Origin: JANMEX01 sp031423755
GTDB lineage: Bacteria > Pseudomonadota > Alphaproteobacteria > Rhizobiales > Rhizobiaceae
Length of the DNA stretch: 13,158 bases
Reading direction: 5' to 3'
NCBI GenBank assembly: GCA_031423755.1
Contig: JANPGC010000321.1
Location: 1 to 13,158 of the forward strand
Below, in pieces: positions 7,759 through 13,158 of the stretch. The position numbers were made by a program, and so were the translations under genes. Below the pieces are notes generated by a model, which was not told where the DNA came from, searched no databases, and worked only from the letters and a program-made list of their open reading frames with translations. The stretch's first letter is position 1, and the number at the start of each line of letters is the position of its first letter.

Positions 7759-7787
7759 ATTAAAGCATTTCCAAGGCCGGATTGCAA
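7759..7787 (-). promoter_or_regulatory. Predicted sigma-70 promoter of the dehydratase/MBL operon
   Basis: Read on the minus strand, TTGCAA (7787-7782) and TTTAAT (7764-7759) are separated by 17 nt. They match 4/6 and 5/6 of the -35 and -10 consensus. Transcription would begin near 7752 and leave a leader of about 43 nt before ATG 7709. Confidence 0.45.
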
Positions 7788-7853
7788 CATCAAACCCGCA
7801 GCCACGCCAACAGGAAAAGTCTAAATATCTGATAATAATACATAAATGTGATC

Positions 7854-7878
7854 TCCGGGACATTGTTGGGTCCGGGAC
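7854..7878. repeat. Tandem direct repeat TCCGGGAC, 17-bp period
   Basis: TCCGGGAC occurs at 7854-7861 and 7871-7878. An inverted copy, TGTCCCGG, lies at 7714-7721 (complement of CCGGGACA at 7855-7862). All three are in the 269-bp region between the divergent dehydratase and puuE genes. They may be protein-binding sites. Confidence 0.3.
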
Positions 7879-7921
7879 TATTTTTGCAAATTAGCCATTC
7901 ACAGAAGATGCCCTCCATAGT

Positions 7922-7949
7922 TTGACCAGTTGATAAAATTACGCATCAT
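7922..7949 (+). promoter_or_regulatory. Possible promoter of the purine catabolism operon
   Basis: TTGACC (7922-7927, 5/6 of the -35 consensus) is followed after 16 nt by CATCAT (7944-7949, 4/6 of the -10 consensus). Transcription would start near 7956 and give a short leader before GTG 7979. The -10 overlaps the inverted repeat at 7942-7961. Confidence 0.35.
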
Positions 7950-7961
7950 GACCAAGATGCG
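7942..7961. repeat. Inverted repeat upstream of puuE, candidate operator
   Basis: CGCATC (7942-7947) and GATGCG (7956-7961) form a perfect 6-bp inverted repeat around 8 nt. It lies 17 nt before the puuE start and over the predicted -10. It could be an operator for a purine-pathway regulator or a leader hairpin. Confidence 0.35.
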
Positions 7962-7978
7962 AAAAACGGGGCATTGAA

Positions 7979-8905
7979 GTGTTCGATCTGGCAAAAGCAT
8001 CCTATCCGCGCGATATGACCGGCCATGGCCGCAACCCGCCTGACCCCGAATGGCCGGGCGGGGCGAACATCGCGGTTCAGTTTGTCGTCAATTATGAAGA
8101 GGGCGGAGAAAACTGCATCCTTCATGGCGACAAGGCCTCAGAAGCGTTCCTGTCGGAAATCGTTGGCGCAGCGCCGTGGCCCGGCCAGCGCCACATGAAC
8201 ATGGAATCCATCTACGAATACGGCGCCCGCGCCGGTTTCTGGCGGCTTTGGCGCATGTTCACGGCACGCAAAATGGATGTGACGGTCTATGGCGTGGCGA
8301 CAGCGCTGGCCCGTGCTCCGGAACAACTGGCGGCCATGAAGGAAGCCGATTGGGAAATCGCCACCCACGGCCTCAAATGGATCGACTATCGCGACATTCC
8401 GGCCGAGATTGAGCGTGACGACCTTCATGAGGCCATTCGCATCCACAAGGAATTGACGGGGGAGCGCCCGCTCGGCTGGTATTTGGGCCGCTGCTCGGAA
8501 AATACGCTGAAGCTGGTTATGGAAGAAGGCGGGTTTGAGTATTATTCAGATACTTATGCCGACGATCTGCCTTACTGGGTGGCCGATGGCGACAAGAAGC
8601 AACTCATCGTCCCCTACACGCTCGACTCCAACGACATGCGCTTCGCCACGCCGCAGGGATTCAATTCCGGAGATCAGTTTTTCAGCTACCTGAAGGACTC
8701 ATTCGATGTGCTCTATGCCGAAGGCGCGGCGGGCTCGCCCAAAATGCTTTCTGTCGGGCTGCACTGCCGCCTTGTCGGTCGTCCGGGCCGCGCGGCATCG
8801 CTGGCACGTTTTCTCGACTATGTGCAAAGCCATGACAAGGTTTGGGTCGCCAAGCGTATCGACATTGCCCGGCATTGGGCGGCAACACATCCCGCAGGGG
8901 CATGA
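7979..8905 (+). CDS. puuE: Allantoinase PuuE (polysaccharide deacetylase-like)
   Basis: Hydrolyses (S)-allantoin to allantoate in the cytoplasm. This is the PuuE type, built on the NodB polysaccharide-deacetylase fold and unrelated to the metal-dependent amidohydrolase AllB. The 308-aa length is typical. Seen are YPRDMTGHGRNPPDPEWPGG (9-28), VNYEEGGE (37-44), SIYEYGARAGFWRL (77-90), the ATHGLKWIDY segment (128-137), SDTYADDLPYW (190-200) and LHCRLVGRPGR (261-271), spanning most of the NodB-like fold. The GTG at 7979 is the only normal start: an in-frame stop lies at 7949-7951, and the conserved YPRD begins at residue 9. The SD is poor (GGGG at 7968-7971). It is the first gene of the purine operon, and its TGA overlaps the ATG region of allA. 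Confidence 0.95.
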   Translation: MFDLAKASYPRDMTGHGRNPPDPEWPGGANIAVQFVVNYEEGGENCILHGDKASEAFLSEIVGAAPWPGQRHMNMESIYEYGARAGFWRLWRMFTARKMDVTVYGVATALARAPEQLAAMKEADWEIATHGLKWIDYRDIPAEIERDDLHEAIRIHKELTGERPLGWYLGRCSENTLKLVMEEGGFEYYSDTYADDLPYWVADGDKKQLIVPYTLDSNDMRFATPQGFNSGDQFFSYLKDSFDVLYAEGAAGSPKMLSVGLHCRLVGRPGRAASLARFLDYVQSHDKVWVAKRIDIARHWAATHPAGA

Positions 8906-9405
8906 TGGCGGCAGTCCAGATCAAGATCGAACCATTAACCAAAGCGGCATTTGCGCCGTTCGGCAATGTCATCGAAACCCACGGTGCGGAACTGCGCATC
9001 ATAAACGGGGGTTCGACTGAGCGTTTTCATGATTTGATGGAAATTGATGTTTCGCCCGAAGGCGGCAAGCCAATTGTCTCGATATTCCGCGGCCAGCCAT
9101 TCGCGTTCCCCGTTTCCATCAAAATGGTCGAACGCCATCCGCTCGGGAGCCAAGCATTTATCCCGATGGGCCCGTTTCCGTTTCTGCTTGTCGTGGCGCA
9201 AGACAGCAACGGCGCGCCCAAAACGCCACGCGCATTTTTGGCAACCGGCGGGCAGGGCGTGAACTATGCACGCAACGTCTGGCACCATCCCTTGCTGTCG
9301 CTGGAAGCAGTTTGCGACTTTCTTGTAATCGACCGGTCCGGGCCGGGCAACAATCTGCAGGAACATTTCTATGCCGGCGAGGGCTTTACCGTCGTTCAAT
9401 CCTGA
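8905..9405 (+). CDS. allA: Ureidoglycolate lyase AllA
   Basis: Splits (S)-ureidoglycolate to glyoxylate and urea, the last carbon-releasing step of allantoin breakdown. The protein is 166 aa from ATG 8905, the family's usual size. Two start codons lie side by side: 8902 (forming ATGA with the puuE stop) and 8905. The SD AGGGG (8896-8900) fits 8905 better, with 4 nt between; coupling to puuE translation is likely with either. Family signatures are IEPLTKAAFAPFGNVIE (8-24), the FRGQPFAFP core, MVERHPLGSQAF (74-85), and GVNYARNVWHHPL (118-130), a cupin-like active-site segment. It lies between allantoinase and xanthine dehydrogenase genes, which supports the call. Confidence 0.94.
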   Translation: MAAVQIKIEPLTKAAFAPFGNVIETHGAELRIINGGSTERFHDLMEIDVSPEGGKPIVSIFRGQPFAFPVSIKMVERHPLGSQAFIPMGPFPFLLVVAQDSNGAPKTPRAFLATGGQGVNYARNVWHHPLLSLEAVCDFLVIDRSGPGNNLQEHFYAGEGFTVVQS

Positions 9406-9422
9406 ACCAAACTGATCGGATA

Positions 9423-10823
9423 ATGATGACAACGAACTACACCAGTTTCAATTTGAATGGCCGGCCCGCCGCCGCAGAGTGCCGCCCTGACACCACGTTG
9501 CTGGAATGGCTGCGCGCGCACAAGCGCTTGACCGGAACCAAGGAAGGCTGCGCGGAAGGCGACTGCGGTGCTTGCACCATCCTTCTTTCCAAACAGGATG
9601 GATCAGGCTTTGCCGCAGTCAATTCCTGCATAATTTCCATTGGCCAGGTAGAGGGCCGCAGCATAGTCACCGTTGAAGGACTGTCCGCCGAAAAAGTGCA
9701 CCCGATTCAAGACGCAATGGCGCAGAACGGCTCATCGCAATGCGGCTTCTGCACGCCTGGCATCGTCGTCTCGCTCGCGGGTTTGTTGTCAGAAAACGCC
9801 GACCCCAGCGAAAGCCAGATCCATGATTCGCTTGCTGGCAACCTGTGTCGCTGCACCGGCTACAAGCCGATTGTCGAGGCGGCCAAATCTGTTGCCAAAT
9901 CCGGCGTCACCGCCATTCCTCCTGTTGAATCAAAACATGCGCTCGCTTCTCTAATCAACTCATCCGGCGGTGTTTTTCACCGCCCGGCAAGTCTCAAGGA
10001 CTTCTTTGCCGCACGCGCGGCCAATCCGCAGGCAATCATCGTTGCAGGCGCGACCGACCTTGGCGTGGCTCTTGCCGAGCATGAATCCGCTTGGCCCATC
10101 GCCATATGGACAGGAGGCGTCAAAGAACTGCGGACGATCACCGAAGACGAAGGGCATTGGCATTTCGGAGCGGCTGTCACATGGACGGAAATCCTTGAGA
10201 CGACAAAAAATGCCTATCCCTCGCTCGCCATACTTTTGCGTCGTTTTGGTTCCACCCAAATCCGCAACATGGGCACCATCGGCGGCAACATTGGCACGGC
10301 AAGCCCTATCGGCGACGGTCCCCCGGCACTCATCGCGCTTGGAGCGGCCATTACGCTCGCCTCAGATAGGGGTGAGCACTCGATGCCATTGGAAGACTTC
10401 TTCCTGGACTACCGCAAGACGGCGCTGCACGAAGACGAGATCATCAAAAGCGTGACGGTCCCGAAACCGGCGCCGGGCCAGCATTTCCGCGTCTGGAAAA
10501 TCTCCAAACGCTATGATCAGGACATCTCAACTGTTTGCGGCGCGTTCAACCTCACCATCCGTGATGGCATGATCGCATCCGCGCGCATCGCATTCGGCGG
10601 CATGGCTGCGACCTCGCGCCGGGTGCCGACGGCAGAAGCTGCGCTGATCGGCAAGCCGGTATCAGACGCGGCATTTGCAAGCGCCGCTGACGCTATCCGA
10701 GCTGCTTTCAAACCGCTGTCGGACTGGCGCGGAACATCAGACTACCGTTCGCAAGTGGCGGGAAATTTGGCGATCCGCCTCGGCGCGGAATTGAACGGCG
10801 AACCGGTCGAGGTGATGGCATGA
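9423..10823 (+). CDS. xdhA: Xanthine dehydrogenase, small subunit (Fe-S/FAD)
   Basis: The electron-transfer subunit of the XdhAB xanthine dehydrogenase, which oxidises hypoxanthine to xanthine and urate with NAD+. The product is 466 aa from ATG 9423; ATG 9426 follows at once. Both sit after a weak GGA SD (9418-9420), 17 bp after the allA stop. The N-terminal plant-ferredoxin 2Fe-2S site has Cys43, Cys48, Cys51 and Cys69. The second, helical 2Fe-2S domain has Cys107, Cys110, Cys142 and Cys144 (QCGFCTPG and LCRCTGY). The FAD-binding domain (about 185-350) carries VAGATDLGV (207-215) and TIGGNIGTASPIGDGPP (285-301). The CO-dehydrogenase flavoprotein C-terminal domain follows. All cofactor ligands are intact. 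The stop overlaps the xdhB start by ATGA. Confidence 0.96.
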   Translation: MMTTNYTSFNLNGRPAAAECRPDTTLLEWLRAHKRLTGTKEGCAEGDCGACTILLSKQDGSGFAAVNSCIISIGQVEGRSIVTVEGLSAEKVHPIQDAMAQNGSSQCGFCTPGIVVSLAGLLSENADPSESQIHDSLAGNLCRCTGYKPIVEAAKSVAKSGVTAIPPVESKHALASLINSSGGVFHRPASLKDFFAARAANPQAIIVAGATDLGVALAEHESAWPIAIWTGGVKELRTITEDEGHWHFGAAVTWTEILETTKNAYPSLAILLRRFGSTQIRNMGTIGGNIGTASPIGDGPPALIALGAAITLASDRGEHSMPLEDFFLDYRKTALHEDEIIKSVTVPKPAPGQHFRVWKISKRYDQDISTVCGAFNLTIRDGMIASARIAFGGMAATSRRVPTAEAALIGKPVSDAAFASAADAIRAAFKPLSDWRGTSDYRSQVAGNLAIRLGAELNGEPVEVMA

Positions 10824-13144
10824 CCGCGATTGAGCGCCGCATCGTCGGCAAGGGCCTCGCCCACGACAGTGCTCTCAAGCACGTTACCGGCTCAGCCGCC
10901 TACATCGACGACATGCCGGAACTACCCGGCACGCTGCACGCCGCGCTGATCCTGTCGCCGGTTGCGCATGGAAAATTGAAGTCGATTGATACAAGCATCG
11001 CCATGGCCATGCCCGGCGTTGTCCGTATTGTTCTTGCAGCGGACATTCCCGGCCACAATGAAGTCGGGCCGATCCTGCAAGGCGAATTGCTGTTTGCCAA
11101 CAACATCGTCGATTGCTGCGGCTGCATCATAGGGGCAGTGGCGGCAGAAACGATGGCGCAGGCCGTGAAGGCCGCCCACGCCGTCAAACTCGACATTGAA
11201 CCGTTGCCAGCAATGCTCGACGTCGAGGCCGCCCACGCGGCGAAGTCCTATGTCCAGCCGCCGCAAAAGATTGTCGAAGGCGATAGTGCCGCCGGTTTCG
11301 CCGCCGCTGACCGTATTTTAACCGGACGCCAGATCATCGGCGGCCAGGATCATTTCTATCTGGAAACCCACATCGCCTACGCCCTTCCGGGCGAGGATGA
11401 CGACATGCTGGTCCATTCCTCCACCCAGCACCCGACGGAGGTGCAACACCATGTTGCGGCCATCCTCGGCATTCCGGCCTCCAAGGTTGAATGCCAGGTC
11501 CGCCGCATGGGCGGCGGATTTGGCGGCAAGGAAAGCCAGCCGGCCATCATAGCGGGTGCCGCCGCGCTTCTGGCAAAGCTCACCCGCCGTCCGGTGAAGC
11601 TGCGCCTGCGCCGCCGCGATGACATGACCGCCACCGGCAAGCGCCACCACATGATCGCCAACTGGAAGGTCGGTATCAACAAAGCGTGCCGCATCACCGC
11701 GCTCGAGGTCGAATATCTTGCTGGCGCTGGCAACACGCCCGACCACACCGGCCCGGTCATCGCCCGCGCTCTATGCCACACCGACAATGCTTACTTCATC
11801 CCGAGCGCCCGCTTTGTCGGCCACGCCTGCAAGACCAACACTGTTTCCAACACCGCCTTTCGCGGATACGGCGGCCCGCAGGGCGTTATCACAATCGAAG
11901 TCATCTTGGACACCATCGCCCGTGAAACCGGGATGGACCCCAATGAGCTGCGCCGCATCAATTTCTATGGACCAGACACCGGCGAAGTGACGCCATACGG
12001 CCAACCGGTCGAGGACAACCGTTTGGCCGAAGTAACCGGCGCGGTGTTGGCCAACGCCGAATGGACCCGCCGCCGCGCTGAAATCGATGCGCACAATGCC
12101 GCGAACCCGGTGATCAGGCGCGGCCTTGCCATGATGCCGGTAAAATTCGGCATTTCGTTCAATCGCACCTCGCTCAATCAGGCGGGAGCCTTGGTGCATG
12201 TCTATCAGGACGGTTCCGTGCTCTTGAACCACGGTGGCACCGAGATGGGGCAGGGCCTGTTCGTCAAGGTCGCGCAGGTGGTGGCCGAGGTGTTCCAGAT
12301 CGGCATGGACCAGATCAAAATCACCGCCACCACGACCGGCATGGTTCCCAACACATCCGCCACTGCGGCCTCCGCCGGTTCGGACCTCAACGGCATGGCC
12401 GCCTACAACGCCGCTATGGCAATCCGCGGCCGGATGACCAAGGTTGCGGCGGCGCATTTCGGCGTCGGCGAGGACATCATCACCTTCCGTGAAGGCCGCG
12501 TCCACGCCAACAATGAATCCGTCTCCTTTGGCGAACTCGCGAAAATGGCATGGCTGGAGCGCGAGCAACTGTCCGAGGCCGGCTTCTACAAGACGCCGAA
12601 AATCCATTGGAACCGCGAGACCATGCACGGCCGCCCGTTCTACTATTTCTCCTATGGCGCAGCCGTCGCCGAAGTCGCCATCGACACATTGACCGGCGAA
12701 ACCCGGTGCCTGCGCGCCGAAATAGTGCAGGACGTTGGAACGCCGCTCAATCCGGCCATTGACCTTGGCCAGATCGAAGGCGCGTTCGTGCAAGGGATGG
12801 GTTGGCTCACCTGCGAAGAACTGTGGTGGGACAAGGAGGGGCGCCTGCGCACCGTCGGCCCGTCCACCTACAAGATCCCCGGATCGCGCGACGTACCGCC
12901 AGTGTTCAACGTGTCTCTGCTCGACCAGATGCCCAACAAGGAAGAAACGGTTTTCCGCTCCAAAGCCATCGGCGAACCGCCGCTGATGTTGGCCATCTCC
13001 GTCTGGCTCGCAATCCGCGACGCGATTGCCTCGATTGCCGGAAACAGGTTTGCGCCGGATTTGGAAGCGCCTGCCACGCCGGAGCATGTGCTGGAGGCAA
13101 TTGGCAAGTTGCGGGCGAGGATGGCGGCCGAGAATGATGGCTGA
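10820..13144 (+). CDS. xdhB: Xanthine dehydrogenase, large molybdopterin-binding subunit
   Basis: The catalytic subunit, carrying the molybdenum cofactor; it pairs with XdhA. The product is 774 aa, the usual length, and starts at ATG 10820, overlapping the xdhA stop (ATGA), so the two are translationally coupled. Active-site residues known from Rhodobacter XdhB are recognisable: Gln176 (GGQDHFY), Glu238 (GGGFGGKESQ), Arg348 (TAFRGYGGPQG) and the catalytic base Glu719 (KAIGEPPL). Moco-binding segments HGGTEMGQGL (471-480) and TSATAASAGSDLNG (512-525) are also present. The Glu238/Arg348 pair marks purine rather than aldehyde specificity. Maturation needs XdhC, which commonly follows this gene; only 14 bases of the window remain after the stop, so its presence cannot be judged. 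Confidence 0.97.
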   Translation: MTAIERRIVGKGLAHDSALKHVTGSAAYIDDMPELPGTLHAALILSPVAHGKLKSIDTSIAMAMPGVVRIVLAADIPGHNEVGPILQGELLFANNIVDCCGCIIGAVAAETMAQAVKAAHAVKLDIEPLPAMLDVEAAHAAKSYVQPPQKIVEGDSAAGFAAADRILTGRQIIGGQDHFYLETHIAYALPGEDDDMLVHSSTQHPTEVQHHVAAILGIPASKVECQVRRMGGGFGGKESQPAIIAGAAALLAKLTRRPVKLRLRRRDDMTATGKRHHMIANWKVGINKACRITALEVEYLAGAGNTPDHTGPVIARALCHTDNAYFIPSARFVGHACKTNTVSNTAFRGYGGPQGVITIEVILDTIARETGMDPNELRRINFYGPDTGEVTPYGQPVEDNRLAEVTGAVLANAEWTRRRAEIDAHNAANPVIRRGLAMMPVKFGISFNRTSLNQAGALVHVYQDGSVLLNHGGTEMGQGLFVKVAQVVAEVFQIGMDQIKITATTTGMVPNTSATAASAGSDLNGMAAYNAAMAIRGRMTKVAAAHFGVGEDIITFREGRVHANNESVSFGELAKMAWLEREQLSEAGFYKTPKIHWNRETMHGRPFYYFSYGAAVAEVAIDTLTGETRCLRAEIVQDVGTPLNPAIDLGQIEGAFVQGMGWLTCEELWWDKEGRLRTVGPSTYKIPGSRDVPPVFNVSLLDQMPNKEETVFRSKAIGEPPLMLAISVWLAIRDAIASIAGNRFAPDLEAPATPEHVLEAIGKLRARMAAENDG

Positions 13145-13158
13145 CGCCCCCCTCATCT

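Noticed and set aside
11771..13156. 461-codon open frame on the minus strand
   Set aside because: It is wholly antisense to xdhB, whose product has every expected family motif. Long antisense frames are common in GC-rich coding DNA, and the predicted protein has no recognisable domain.

Overview
The window looks like chromosomal DNA from an alphaproteobacterium, most likely of the Hyphomicrobiales (rhizobia and relatives). This rests on the GC-rich coding style, GTG starts with strong Shine-Dalgarno sequences, a DUF1499 protein of the alphaproteobacterial type, and an Rhizobiales-like puuE-allA-xdhA-xdhB gene order. The genus cannot be fixed from the sequence alone.

Layout. (1) 103-2778, plus strand: ppdK, pyruvate phosphate dikinase. 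(2) 2779-3443: a stretch with little coding, which holds one small gene (3000-3209) for a Gly-rich 69-residue peptide with a double-glycine-type (GA/AG) leader, followed by hairpins. (3) 3444-3839, minus strand: an unrecognised 131-residue protein. (4) 3999-4775, plus strand: a membrane-anchored DUF1499 protein. (5) 4788-5702 and 5721-7709, both minus strand: a probable two-gene operon with a membrane-bound WbpM/CapD-type NDP-sugar 4,6-dehydratase first and an MBL-fold hydrolase of the LACTB2-like class second. (6) 7710-7978: a divergent, AT-rich control region with a predicted sigma-70 promoter in each direction, each next to or overlapping an inverted repeat. (7) 7979-13144, plus strand: a tightly packed purine catabolism operon, puuE-allA-xdhA-xdhB, with two ATGA stop/start junctions; it probably continues past the right edge (xdhC would be expected).

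How the genes work together. XdhA and XdhB form the two-subunit Mo/Fe-S/FAD xanthine dehydrogenase, which makes urate from hypoxanthine and xanthine. PuuE opens allantoin to allantoate, and AllA splits ureidoglycolate to glyoxylate and urea. The steps between urate and allantoin, and between allantoate and ureidoglycolate, are not encoded here. PpdK interconverts pyruvate and PEP. The 4,6-dehydratase supplies a modified sugar nucleotide for surface polysaccharide.

Most of the window is ordinary housekeeping or catabolic sequence. The items most worth a second look are the small leader-bearing peptide at 3000-3209 and the palindrome placed on the predicted transcription start of the dehydratase gene. 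No CRISPR array, insertion sequence, tRNA or rRNA was seen.
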